Positions 44,463 to 52,979 of a stretch of 64,000 nucleotides of DNA are shown piece by piece; the stretch's first letter is position 1; each line of letters starts with the position of its first letter. The position numbers and the translations under genes are program-made. The stretch comes from Paracoccaceae bacterium (GTDB lineage: Bacteria > Pseudomonadota > Alphaproteobacteria > Rhodobacterales > Rhodobacteraceae), in assembly GCA_027489375.1 (NCBI GenBank), contig JAIXZW010000001.1:186001-250000 (forward strand), in the 5' to 3' direction. The notes below the pieces were generated by a model. The model saw nothing but the letters and a program-made list of their open reading frames with translations, had not been told where the DNA came from and made no database searches.

Positions 44463-44523
44463 TACATAATTGATTTTGTTTGATTATTTTGGGTTTCTGC
44501 GAGGCTACCCATCGCCCGCCCCA

Positions 44524-44703
44524 CTATACCGAAAACGCTTGATTGATCCTGCTGTGTTCCGCGAATTGGACGATGAAGCAGCAGGTGGCGTTGATCTTCC
44601 CGGCAAACCCCGCCAGCCGCTGCCCTAGCGCGTTCGGCGCAGCCTTGTGAAGTTCCCGCTTCGTCAGGCGTTCCGCCTCAGCCATTGGCAACCTGGCCGT
44701 CAT
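44524..44703 (-). CDS. Possible small ORF (59 residues), doubtful
   Basis: An open frame on the minus strand encodes 59 residues with LTKRELHKAAPNALGQRLAG and two adjacent cysteines. It has no spaced ribosome site and I recognise no family. It lies in a 318-bp stretch (44463-44780) between tRNA-Ser and the insertion element that shows no other gene and looks foreign to its neighbours. It may be debris of a mobile element. Confidence 0.2.
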   Translation of the reverse strand: MTARLPMAEAERLTKRELHKAAPNALGQRLAGFAGKINATCCFIVQFAEHSRINQAFSV

Positions 44704-44780
44704 CTTCCGGGATTACCGTGGTGCTCTTTGCCGTAGCATCGGCTCCATTGATCGCCCCTTTGGATTAAAGCGTTTGTAGA

Positions 44781-45830
44781 GGCTCTGTTGCACAAATCGC
44801 TTGAGGGATTCATCTCGTGAATCCAGCGTGATAGCTTGGGCGCATGAGCAGACCCAAACCTCCCGCTTACAGGACCAGGAACTGGCCTGCGTACAACGAG
44901 GCGCTCAAGCGCCGTGGTTCGCTGTCGATTTGGTTCGACCCCACCATGACCTGGGAGGCTGCGCCGACCGGCAAGCGTGGCCGGCAGCAGGACTACAGCG
45001 ACGCCGCCATCCAGACCTGCCTGACCATGAAGGTACTATTCGGCATGGCGCTGCGGCAAACGACGGGGTTCGTCGAGAGCCTCCTGGGGCTGGTCGGCCT
45101 AGACTGGGCGGTGCCGAACTTCAGCACGCTGAGCAGCCGCCAGAAGACATTGAAGGTGAACATTCCCTACCGCGGTTCGGACTGCCCGCTGCATCTGCTG
45201 GTCGACAGCACCGGGATCAAGATCGAGGGTGAGGGCGAGTGGAACGCCCGCAAGCACGGCGGCACTAAACGGCGTGTCTGGCGCAAGATCCACATCGGAA
45301 TTGATGAGAAATCCTTAGAAATCCGGGCTGCTGAGTTCACCACCAGCGATATCGGCGACGCCCCCATGCTGCCCGAACTGCTCGACCAGATCCCGCCCGA
45401 ACAGGAGATCGCCAGCGTCACCGCCGACGGCGCCTTCGACAGCCGCAAATGCCATGACGCCATCGCCGCGCGCGGTGCCGCAGCGATCATCGCGCCCCGC
45501 AAGAACGCCAAACCCTGGAAACCTGACACCGCCGGGGCAATCGCCCGCAACGAGATCCTGCGCACATCGAAGCGCGTCGGACGGACCATCTGGCGACGAT
45601 GGAGCGGCTATCACCGCCGGAGCCGCGCCGAAACCAAGATGCACTGCGTCAAGCTGCCGGGGCAGCGCCTATCCGCACGCGACTTCGACCGTCAGGTGGC
45701 CGAGTTCCAGGTCCGTGTCGCCGTCCTGAACGGCTTCACCGCCCTCGGCACGCCCATCACAGAGGTCACGGGATAAGTGTGCCCGGGGAAAGGGGAGGCC
45801 TGCTCATCACCGGATTTGTGCAACAGAGCC
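44781..45830 (+). mobile_element. IS5-family insertion sequence (IS903-like group)
   Basis: A 1050-bp element bounded by GGCTCTGTTGCACAAATC on the left (44781-44798) and its inverted copy on the right (45813-45830), perfect over 18 bases. It carries one intact transposase gene. No target duplication is visible: the flanking nonamers GTTTGTAGA and GCCTAGAAC differ. This suggests that the element or its flanks rearranged after insertion. It ends two bases from the phoU stop codon. Confidence 0.93.
44844..45776 (+). CDS. IS5-family transposase
   Basis: A full-length 310-residue DDE transposase of the IS5/IS903 type. An N-terminal DNA-binding region is followed by the catalytic triad Asp121 (LVDSTG), Asp195 (TADGAFDS) and Glu263 in the YHRRSRAETKMH signature. 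The start MSRPKPPAYRTRNW is typical of the group. The frame is intact, so the element may still be active. It is the only gene between the inverted repeats. Confidence 0.95.
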   Translation: MSRPKPPAYRTRNWPAYNEALKRRGSLSIWFDPTMTWEAAPTGKRGRQQDYSDAAIQTCLTMKVLFGMALRQTTGFVESLLGLVGLDWAVPNFSTLSSRQKTLKVNIPYRGSDCPLHLLVDSTGIKIEGEGEWNARKHGGTKRRVWRKIHIGIDEKSLEIRAAEFTTSDIGDAPMLPELLDQIPPEQEIASVTADGAFDSRKCHDAIAARGAAAIIAPRKNAKPWKPDTAGAIARNEILRTSKRVGRTIWRRWSGYHRRSRAETKMHCVKLPGQRLSARDFDRQVAEFQVRVAVLNGFTALGTPITEVTG

Positions 45831-45832
45831 GC

Positions 45833-46528
45833 CTAGAACCCCTGAATTTCAGTCTTTGGACGCTCGGCCGCCGGCATCTCACCTGTAGTGAGATAAAGTG
45901 TCTGTTCCGCAATTCGAGTGGCGTGGTCGCCGACACGTTCCATGTTCTTTCCCACAAATTGCAGGTGCATCGCTGAAGCAATATTGCGAGGATCTTCCAG
46001 CATGTAGGTCAGAAGCTCTCGGAAGAGAGAGTTATACATCTGATCGATTTCGTGATCTGTCTCGCGAATTAAAATGGCCTTGGACTCATCGCGTGCCACA
46101 TAGGAGTCCAGCGCCTGCCTAAGTCGCGAGACGACCGTTCGCGTCATCTGGCTGACAGATAAGGTCGATTTGTCCAAGTTTCCATAATCGGAAAGGAGTT
46201 TGGATCGCTTTGCCAAATTCTTGGCGTAGTCACCACATCGTTCTAGCGCCACCGCAATGCGCATGATGCTCAGAACAGCCCTGAGATCGCTTGCCGTTGG
46301 CGCGCGCAGTGCCATAAGCCGCGCACATTGCGTTTGGATATGGGCTTCCAATGCGTCGATTTCCTTGTCGCCAGACCGCACGCGTTGGGCCAACTCTTCA
46401 TCATGACCAGCGAGCGCATCGGCAGCGTTAAGGAGCGCGGTCTCGACCATGTCACCCATACGTTTCATCTCGGCCAGCAGGGTTTCAAGCTCTCGGTCGA
46501 AGACGGACCGGATATGAGTTTGTGTCAT
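45833..46528 (-). CDS. phoU: Phosphate signalling protein PhoU
   Basis: PhoU is a three-helix-bundle protein that links the Pst transporter to the PhoR/PhoB system and damps Pho signalling and polyphosphate build-up. The 231-residue protein has two copies of the E(D)xxxD-type metal motif, seen as ERCGDYAKNLAK and ERVGDHATRIAE. ATG 46528 gives a normal start; the frame upstream lacks resemblance. The usual pstSCAB genes are absent nearby. The stop lies two bases from the insertion element, so the last few residues (after TTGEMP) may have been altered by the insertion. Confidence 0.92.
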   Translation of the reverse strand: MTQTHIRSVFDRELETLLAEMKRMGDMVETALLNAADALAGHDEELAQRVRSGDKEIDALEAHIQTQCARLMALRAPTASDLRAVLSIMRIAVALERCGDYAKNLAKRSKLLSDYGNLDKSTLSVSQMTRTVVSRLRQALDSYVARDESKAILIRETDHEIDQMYNSLFRELLTYMLEDPRNIASAMHLQFVGKNMERVGDHATRIAEQTLYLTTGEMPAAERPKTEIQGF

Positions 46529-46720
46529 GGTATGTCGGTCCTTCGACGATCCGGCGCGATATGCCGTCTTCCAAGCGCGATGCCCGAAAGATGGAGATCC
46601 CGTCTCGAAAATTGGTCTTGACCGCTCGTCTATGCGGTTTTCGTAACATGCGTGTGTAGGTTTGACTGCCAACCGCTATGCCATCGACACGCGGCCCATC
46701 GCGGAAAGCCGCAGTCCCAA

Positions 46721-48028
46721 CTATTTCGCGCGATGTTTGCTGATGCGGCGAAGCTCAGCTCGGCGGATGAAGACGAACGTCAGCCAGCCGACGAAGATGC
46801 AGCCGACCAGAAAGCCGCCATATGCGACCGGCCAGGGAATACCTGCGGTCATCATGGAAAACTCCGACATCCCACCCATTCCGGACAGGATGTTGATCGG
46901 CATGAAAACCAAACCGAACACGGTCAACTGGGACACGCGTGTGTTCTGGTTGATGTTGATGAAGCCGATGGTCGCATCCATCAGGAAATTGATCTTGTCG
47001 AACAGAAATGCCGTATGGCTGTTCAGGCTGTCGATATTGCGCAGCACCTGCTTGGCTGAGGCGATCTGAGCCTTCTGTAGCGTGCGGGCCTGCATCAGAA
47101 AGCTGATTGCGCGCTGGGAATCCATGATGTTCGACCGGATGCGCCCGTTCAGGTCTTCTTCTTCCGCGATATCGGCAAGGACCGATGCCGCTTCCTGGTC
47201 GGTCATCTTTTCCGACAGAACGTGGCGGCCCGCCTTTCCGAGCGTACGATAGATATCTTCCAGCGAGTCGGCGGAATATTCCACATCCGCCCCGTAAAGC
47301 GCGATCATAATGTCGACGCAGTCCTGCTGGCTGCTGATCGGCATGGTCGAAAGACGACGACGCAACAGCCGGAACACCGGAAGCTCTTCGTTCCTGAGCG
47401 AGAAGAGCATCTGCCCTGTCAGCGCAAAGGCCACCGGCACGCTGCGCGACGCGCCATTGCGGTCAAGCAGGAAGTTGGAATGCAGCCAGACCGATCCGAC
47501 ATCGTCGACTTGAAAGCGTGAACTGACTTCAAGGTCCGTTTCTTCGCCGGGATCATGTAGGTCAATGCCGTAATGCGCGCCAATCAATTGCCGTTCGGCA
47601 GGGCTGGCCCCGACAAGGTCGATCCAAACGGGGGTGAGGCCCGCAAGCTCGGAGGTGTCGGTGATGCAACGGAAGCGCACGCGCCCGTCGATACGTTCGC
47701 AGATCGTTATGCGGTTTTCCCCGAAGCGGGGCTCGGCCGTGCCATCCAGCGTCTCGCGCACGGGGCGGGACAGGAACCATGCAACATCACTGGTGCGTGC
47801 GGAGGGCAGAGACTGCCAGACCAGAGCGGCATCGGAAGTGTCGAGCTCTTCCAGAACAGCGGCGATGGCTTCCGGGGCCATGCGATTCAGATGGCCGCCC
47901 AGTTCGGCAGCTTGCTGGCGCGTGACCAACGAGTCGATGACCTCTTGCCCCGGCTTGCGCGAGCCCGTGGAAATTCCGGCAACAAGACGCTGCTTGCGCA
48001 ACAGTTCGGTGATTGCTTCGCGCGACAT
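46721..48028 (-). CDS. CorA-type divalent-cation transporter with MgtE-N-like N-terminus
   Basis: A 435-residue protein. The C-terminal two helices and preceding long helix match the CorA fold, but the usual GMN signature appears as GMGGM (383-387) followed by SEF. Residues about 30-105 (GGHLNRMAPEAIAAVLEELD, then a second similar repeat) look like the MgtE N-terminal superhelical domain rather than the standard CorA cytoplasmic start. That would make it a hybrid Mg2+ (or other divalent) channel with an extra sensor. It is co-oriented with phoU and ppk2. Confidence 0.8.
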   Translation of the reverse strand: MSREAITELLRKQRLVAGISTGSRKPGQEVIDSLVTRQQAAELGGHLNRMAPEAIAAVLEELDTSDAALVWQSLPSARTSDVAWFLSRPVRETLDGTAEPRFGENRITICERIDGRVRFRCITDTSELAGLTPVWIDLVGASPAERQLIGAHYGIDLHDPGEETDLEVSSRFQVDDVGSVWLHSNFLLDRNGASRSVPVAFALTGQMLFSLRNEELPVFRLLRRRLSTMPISSQQDCVDIMIALYGADVEYSADSLEDIYRTLGKAGRHVLSEKMTDQEAASVLADIAEEEDLNGRIRSNIMDSQRAISFLMQARTLQKAQIASAKQVLRNIDSLNSHTAFLFDKINFLMDATIGFININQNTRVSQLTVFGLVFMPINILSGMGGMSEFSMMTAGIPWPVAYGGFLVGCIFVGWLTFVFIRRAELRRISKHRAK

Positions 48029-48143
48029 CGACCCTCGTATATGCGGCTTGAAATGCGAGCATCTGCCCCTCTGTTACCTGTCGCCCTGTGCCGGGCTCAA
48101 GGCGGAGAAGATCACGACGCAGGCGATGCCTGAGGCAAGTTCA

Positions 48144-49163
48144 TCAATACTTTTGCGGAACGTAAAGCTCTGGCGGCAGCACTGCGCGTTCGTAGTCGGG
48201 ATTGAACACCCGCTCCGGAAGGGTGATGTCATCATGGGGGACAGGTTCATAAGGAAATTGGCTGAGCAGGTGCGCAATGCAGTTCAGACGGGCGCGGCGC
48301 TTGTCGTTGCCTTCGACGATATACCACGGTGCCTCGGCTATGTTGGTGCGATCGAGCATTTCTTCCTTGGCTTTGGTGTAGTCCTCCCAACGCACGCGGG
48401 ATTGCAGGTCCATCGGCGAAAGTTTCCACTGCTTCATGGGGTCATGAATCCGCATGAGGAACCGCATCTGCTGTTCTTCGTCGGTGATTGAGAACCAGTA
48501 TTTCACGACGGTGATACCTGAACGGACCAACATCCGTTCGAACTCGGGAACGTCCCGAAAGAATTGTTCGACCTGATCTTCGCTTGCGAAGCCCATGACG
48601 CGCTCGACTCCGGCGCGGTTATACCATGAGCGGTCGAAAAGGACGATTTCGCCCCCCGCAGGAAGATGGGGAACGTATCGCTGGAAATACCACTGCGTGC
48701 GCTCACGGTCCGACGGTGCGGGCAAAGCTACCACGCGAACCACTCGGGGATTCAGTCGCTGTGTGATGCGCTTGATAACGCCGCCCTTACCGGCGCTGTC
48801 CCGGCCCTCGAACAGGACTACGACCTTCTTTTTGTGGTATGAAACCCAATCCTGAAGCATGATCAACTCGGACTGGAGATCGAGCAGCGCCTGAAAATAG
48901 GCGCGACTGTCGATTGTATCGGGATGCATGTCTCGATACATGCGGCCAATGACTTCGGACAGTGGAAGATCGTCGTCGAGTTCCGCTTCCTCCTCAAGGC
49001 TGTCCACAAGATCGGCTGCCAGCCATTCCTTCGACACGGTCGACATTGCGACCGAGGGCTTAATCGCGGTCAAAGTCGCCGGTCGGTCCGACATTTGCGG
49101 GTCAGCGAGCCGGAAGCGGCCAAGCAATGCAGCAAACCAGGAAGGGTGCGAAACTATAGACAT
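48144..49163 (-). CDS. ppk2: Polyphosphate kinase 2
   Basis: PPK2 transfers phosphate between polyphosphate and nucleotides, usually making ATP or GTP from polyphosphate. The 339-residue single-domain protein has Walker A GRDSAGKGG (120-128), lid residues RERTQWYFQRY and Walker B VLFDRSWYNRAGVE (Asp177). One PPK2 domain, not two, suggests class I (NDP-phosphorylating). The N-terminal 90 residues are less conserved and acidic. It is upstream of the cation transporter and phoU on the same strand. Start ATG 49163 is assumed; later Met residues are possible. Confidence 0.95.
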   Translation of the reverse strand: MSIVSHPSWFAALLGRFRLADPQMSDRPATLTAIKPSVAMSTVSKEWLAADLVDSLEEEAELDDDLPLSEVIGRMYRDMHPDTIDSRAYFQALLDLQSELIMLQDWVSYHKKKVVVLFEGRDSAGKGGVIKRITQRLNPRVVRVVALPAPSDRERTQWYFQRYVPHLPAGGEIVLFDRSWYNRAGVERVMGFASEDQVEQFFRDVPEFERMLVRSGITVVKYWFSITDEEQQMRFLMRIHDPMKQWKLSPMDLQSRVRWEDYTKAKEEMLDRTNIAEAPWYIVEGNDKRRARLNCIAHLLSQFPYEPVPHDDITLPERVFNPDYERAVLPPELYVPQKY

Positions 49164-49331
49164 CGTTGGCCAGCTAATGAAAGGGTTTGGCGACAGTGAC
49201 CGCGCAGAACACTACCCGCAAAGCTGCAAGCTGGCCGTTACTGTCTAATCTATGGTGCCTTAGATCGCACGGACCGCAAAGTTTTATGACGATTTGCGCG
49301 GCTTTGAAACAAAGCCACGCAACATTCCGCC

Positions 49332-49685
49332 TCAGGTTCGTTTTGCTGCCAACTTGCGCTTTGCTTTCGGTTTTTCCGCCAAAGTTTCCGTCGCCTGATC
49401 CGTTCCTTCAACCGGAGCGGCGGCTTCGACGATAGGCGCAGCCGCCTCGGCCTCGTCAGCGGGCGCTTCCACTGCGGCCTGATTGTCTACAGGCTTTTCA
49501 GCATTCGGCACATTCGCGGTATGCGCCGTCACCCATTCCCGCATGAAACGTCGGATTTCGCGAGCCGCACTCGTGTCGCGTTGGTCGCATAGCGTCACGA
49601 AGGCATCGCGCTCTTCCTTTGCAAGACGGATGACCAACTGACTGCCTTTTTTCTTCTTCTTGCCGTCCGATTTGTGTTTGCTCAT
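49332..49685 (-). CDS. Small ribbon-helix-helix-like protein with lysine-rich ends
   Basis: A 117-residue protein that I cannot assign to a named family. Residues 1-12 are Lys-rich (KHKSDGKKKKKG). Residues about 14-55 (VIRLAKEERDAFVTLC then ARE IRRFMREWV) look like a ribbon-helix-helix unit. The middle is Ala/Glu/Pro-rich and the end is KPKAKRKLAAKRT, resembling histone-H1-like tails. It lies 168 bp upstream of ppk2, same strand, and is divergent from the MgtC-like gene. It could be a regulator binding the repeats at 49703, or a protein associated with polyphosphate granules; neither is shown. Confidence 0.6.
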   Translation of the reverse strand: MSKHKSDGKKKKKGSQLVIRLAKEERDAFVTLCDQRDTSAAREIRRFMREWVTAHTANVPNAEKPVDNQAAVEAPADEAEAAAPIVEAAAPVEGTDQATETLAEKPKAKRKLAAKRT

Positions 49686-49702
49686 TCTTCGATCCCCTTT
49701 CA

Positions 49703-49725
49703 GTATAGCGTTTGTATATACGTTT
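49703..49725. promoter_or_regulatory. Near-identical direct repeats in the RHH/MgtC divergent promoter
   Basis: GTATAGCGTTT (49703-49713) and GTATATACGTTT (49714-49725) are adjacent, 11 bp apart, about one helical turn. The second contains the palindrome GTATATAC. Ribbon-helix-helix proteins often bind such short direct repeats, so this is a candidate operator of the neighbouring gene. Confidence 0.4.
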
Positions 49726-49792
49726 TTTTCTGTATTCAAGTTTCCTCGAGAACCCGTCCAGACCCTTGGATGCCAGGCCAAAAAGGCAGGTC

Positions 49793-51049
49793 ATGCCCGA
49801 CTTCGACATTTTCTCCCGACTTGCCGCAGCCCTTGCCATAGGTCTCCTCGTTGGGATCGAACGCGGCTGGAAATCGCGCGGGGCCGAGGATCACAAACGG
49901 GCTGCAGGTTTTCGGACCTTCGGCCTTGCCGCTCTGATGGGCGGAATCAGCGGCGTCCTGAGCGATGAAGTCGGACCGCAGATTATCGTTGCGTCCTTCC
50001 TGTGCTTTTCAGCGGCCTTCAGCCTCTTTGCGTGGCTCGAAGCACGTGAGACAGGGGATCTGAGCGTGACAAGTCTTCTGGCCGGTGTTTCGACTTACCT
50101 TCTCGGCACGATGGCGGCGGTTGGTAATATCACGGTGGCCATCGCGGTGGCGGTCGGCATGACCGGACTGCTGGCGATGCGCCAGACACTTCATGCCTGG
50201 CTGTTCCGGCTGACATGGGAAGAAATCAGGGCTGGACTGATCCTCATGATCATGACCTTCCTTCTGCTTCCCTTGTTGCCCGACCGTCCGATCGACCCTT
50301 GGGGCACGATCAATCTGCACGAAGTCTGGCTCTTGACGATCCTGATCGCGCTTATCTCCTTCATTGGCTACGCGGCCGTTAGAGCGTTCGGCGGAACCTG
50401 GGGGATCATCGTGACGGCAGCAGCCGGCGGCCTTGCGTCCTCGACAGCAACAACGCTCGCGTTTGCCCGGCTTGCGCGTGAGCAACCGCGTGCGGCGAAC
50501 CTCCTGACGGCCGGAATATTCATAAGCGGGGCCCTGATGGCCTTGCGCGTTGGGGCTTTGGTCGCTGTCCTCGATCCGGCATTGCTGGCAAGGCTGATGG
50601 CTGGGCTAGGAAGTGTCGTGGTTGCCATGGGCGTCGCGGCAGGCGTGTTCCTGTTGCTGGTTCAAAAGACCGAACCGGCGCGGGGCGGTCCGGACTTGGT
50701 GATTGCGAACCCGCTCGCCTTGGTAACTTCGCTCAAAATGGCTGCCTTCATCACCTTCGTCATGGCCGCGGTCGCCTTGGTAAACGAGGTTTGGGGCCAC
50801 GGCGGAGTTCTGGTTGTGGCGGGCCTGGCGGGGGTGTTCGATGTGGATGCCATTACTTTATCCATGGCGCGCTCGGACCAGCCTTTGCAACTTGCTTCGC
50901 TTGCGATCCTGCTCGCCGTGGGCGTCAATACCGCTGCGAAGGCGGCGATAGCCGCATGGGTGGGCGGTGCAGTCGTTGGCCTTCGTGTCGGTTGTGGGTC
51001 CGCTGCTGTCTTGGGCAGCATGGCGGCAACATTTCTTTGGCGCGGCTGA
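49793..51049 (+). CDS. MgtC/SapB-DUF4010 family membrane protein
   Basis: A 418-residue polytopic protein. The N-terminal domain begins ALAIGLLVGIERGW, the MgtC/SapB signature linked to Mg2+ limitation and phosphate control in other bacteria; the rest matches DUF4010 with about ten further helices, including GTWGIIVTAAAGGLASSTA. ATG 49793 has GGCAGG four bases upstream; the longer frame from 49712 adds a basic segment with no ribosome site. It is divergent from the RHH-like gene and precedes the CYTH gene. Transport specificity is unknown. Confidence 0.82.
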   Translation: MPDFDIFSRLAAALAIGLLVGIERGWKSRGAEDHKRAAGFRTFGLAALMGGISGVLSDEVGPQIIVASFLCFSAAFSLFAWLEARETGDLSVTSLLAGVSTYLLGTMAAVGNITVAIAVAVGMTGLLAMRQTLHAWLFRLTWEEIRAGLILMIMTFLLLPLLPDRPIDPWGTINLHEVWLLTILIALISFIGYAAVRAFGGTWGIIVTAAAGGLASSTATTLAFARLAREQPRAANLLTAGIFISGALMALRVGALVAVLDPALLARLMAGLGSVVVAMGVAAGVFLLLVQKTEPARGGPDLVIANPLALVTSLKMAAFITFVMAAVALVNEVWGHGGVLVVAGLAGVFDVDAITLSMARSDQPLQLASLAILLAVGVNTAAKAAIAAWVGGAVVGLRVGCGSAAVLGSMAATFLWRG

Positions 51050-51173
51050 TCCGGCGCGGGATGGTCCAAAAGATCAGCACGCAGTTCTTAGACGGATGTG
51101 GCCCGAATTTCGCATTGACCTGGTGCAAAGCCGATCCGCATAACGACACGTAGTGACCGTGTGGGACATATTC

Positions 51174-51644
51174 ATGCCGGTGGAAATCGAGCGAAAATTT
51201 CTAATCGTCTCGGACGAATGGCGTCGCAACTCCATGCGCAGTGTGAAGTTGCAAGACGGTCTGATCGCGTCGGTAGACGGTCGCAAGGTTCGTGTCAGGA
51301 TAGCGGATGATCAAGCATTTCTGACGGTGAAAGGTGCGCGTTCAGGTTTTTCCCGGGACGAGTTCGAATACCATATTCCGATGGTCGATGCGGAACGTCT
51401 CATCAAGCACCATTGCGACGGGCGTGTGGTCACGAAGACCCGGCATTTTGTGCTGGAAGATGGCTTCACCTTCGAGGTCGACGTCTATGATGGTTTGCTT
51501 GAAGGTGTGATCATCGCCGAGGCCGAACTTGCGTCGCCTGAGCAAAGCTTCCCTCGCCCGGAATGGCTCGGGGAAGAAGTGACTGGCAAGGAAGAATACC
51601 GCAAGATAAGTTTGCTGCGCGCCCGCTGCCAGCCTGCCAGATAG
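51174..51644 (+). CDS. CYTH-domain triphosphatase
   Basis: A 156-residue triphosphate tunnel metalloenzyme. The ExExK motif is at residues 4-8 (EIERK) of the protein starting at ATG 51174, preferred over the GTG at 51153 because family members begin with exactly this motif. Later pieces VRIADDQAFLTVKG and EAELASPEQSFPRPEWLGEEVTG are typical. Single CYTH proteins hydrolyse inorganic tripolyphosphate, or in some lineages make cAMP. Near ppk2 and phoU, tripolyphosphate hydrolysis is the more likely role. There is no CHAD domain. Confidence 0.87.
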   Translation: MPVEIERKFLIVSDEWRRNSMRSVKLQDGLIASVDGRKVRVRIADDQAFLTVKGARSGFSRDEFEYHIPMVDAERLIKHHCDGRVVTKTRHFVLEDGFTFEVDVYDGLLEGVIIAEAELASPEQSFPRPEWLGEEVTGKEEYRKISLLRARCQPAR

Positions 51645-51705
51645 ACGAAAGCTTCTTGGCTACTTCTCGGGACAACCGCGCGATCTCACCCACAGATTTG
51701 TTCCA

Positions 51706-51734
51706 AACGTTACAAAACTGTCTGCTTCTTGTGA
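51706..51734 (+). promoter_or_regulatory. Candidate Pho box before the ABC importer
   Basis: ACGTTACAAAACTGTC resembles the PhoB consensus (CTGTCATAAAACTGTC), and the TGTCT at 51719 is followed 11 bp later by TGTGA at 51730, the 11-bp period of PhoB half-sites. It lies 70-98 bp before the binding-protein start. The match is partial. Confidence 0.4.
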
Positions 51735-51803
51735 CGCACCCGCTTTAGCCAAGCGCGGCGGATCGGACAATTTGTCAAGCCGATCAAATTCACGGAGACG
51801 GAT

Positions 51804-52910
51804 ATGAAAATCCTTAACGCGCTCGTTTCGAGTGCCAGCCTCGTCGCGATGCTCGCCGCTACGGCCGCGCAGGCTGAAACCCTTGCAGACATCGAAGCGG
51901 CTGCCAAAAAGGAAGGCACGCTGACGACCATTGCCCTGCCGCATGACTGGTGCAACTACGGTGAAATCATCGCCTCCTTCAAGGCGAAGTATCCCGAGAT
52001 CACCGTTAACGAGTTGAACCCTGATGCCGGTTCGGCTGACGAACTCGAAGCCATCCGTGCCAACAAGGACAACACCGGCCCGCAAGCGCCCGATGTCATC
52101 GACGTCGGTCTGGCCTTCGGTCCGCAGGCCAAGGAAGAGGGGCTGATCCAGCCCTACAAGGTCTCGGTCTGGGACGACATCCCCGCAGACATCAAGGACG
52201 CTGACGGCTATTGGGCGGGTTCCTATTACGGCGTGATGGCCTTCGGCGTGAACAGCGACATCATCAAGACCGTACCGACCAAATGGGACGATCTGCTGAA
52301 ATCGGACTATGCCAATGCCTTCGCCCTGACCGGCGATCCGCGTGCCTCGAACCAGGCGATCCTTGCGATCATGTCGGCAGGCATGTCGCGTGGCGCCGAG
52401 CCGGGCAAGGATACGGGGACCAAGGGGCTCGAGTTCATGGCCGAGCTGAACAAGGCCGGCAATTTCGTTCCGGTCTCGGGCAAGTCGGGCACCATCGCGC
52501 AGGGCCAGACGCCCATCGTCGCCGCATGGGACTACAATCTGCTTGCATGGCGCGACTCGCTCGCGGGCAACCCGCCGGTTCAGGTGGTGATCCCCGAAGG
52601 TCCGGTTCTGGCAGGTGTCTACGTTCAGGCGATCAGTGCCTATGCGCCGCATCCGAACGCTGCCAAATTGTGGATGGAGCATCTCTTCTCCAACGAAGGC
52701 CAGAACGGCTACGTCAAGGGCTACTGCCACACCGCCCGCTTCAACAAGATGGTCGAAGCCGGTCAGGTGCCGCAAGAGCTGCTCGATGCGCTGCCGCCCG
52801 CCGAAGCCTATACCCGCGCGGTGTTCCCCTCGGTTGACCAGCAGTCGGCCAACAAGGAAGTCGTCTCGGGTCAGTGGGACGCCGTCGTCGGCGCGCAAGT
52901 CGCCGAATAA
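51804..52910 (+). CDS. ABC transporter substrate-binding protein
   Basis: A 368-residue periplasmic binding protein of the Fe3+/polyamine/2-aminoethylphosphonate cluster. It has a signal peptide (about 1-24, ending AAQAET) then GTLTTIALPHDWCNYGEIIA; the DWCNYGE element marks a subgroup whose ligand is not generally known. The permeases and ATPase of the same transporter follow. Context (phoU, ppk2, PstS, phn genes) and a weak Pho box favour an organophosphorus ligand such as a phosphonate or phosphoester; iron and polyamines remain possible. Confidence 0.82.
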   Translation: MKILNALVSSASLVAMLAATAAQAETLADIEAAAKKEGTLTTIALPHDWCNYGEIIASFKAKYPEITVNELNPDAGSADELEAIRANKDNTGPQAPDVIDVGLAFGPQAKEEGLIQPYKVSVWDDIPADIKDADGYWAGSYYGVMAFGVNSDIIKTVPTKWDDLLKSDYANAFALTGDPRASNQAILAIMSAGMSRGAEPGKDTGTKGLEFMAELNKAGNFVPVSGKSGTIAQGQTPIVAAWDYNLLAWRDSLAGNPPVQVVIPEGPVLAGVYVQAISAYAPHPNAAKLWMEHLFSNEGQNGYVKGYCHTARFNKMVEAGQVPQELLDALPPAEAYTRAVFPSVDQQSANKEVVSGQWDAVVGAQVAE

Positions 52911-52926
52911 GCCGGTCTGACACAGG

Positions 52927-52965
52927 CTCCCGCGTCCGGTCTTGGGCGCGGGAGTTCGCTTTTTC
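52927..52965 (+). terminator. Intra-operon terminator-like hairpin
   Basis: CTCCCGCG pairs with CGCGGGAG around a 12-base loop, followed by TTCGCTTTTT. It lies between the binding protein and its permease genes and probably causes partial termination, favouring the binding protein. Confidence 0.65.
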
Positions 52966-52979
52966 AAGAACAGGTCCAA

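Noticed and set aside
44781..45830. Target-site duplication for the IS5 element
   Set aside because: The nine bases on each side differ, and shorter matches do not line up with the element ends.
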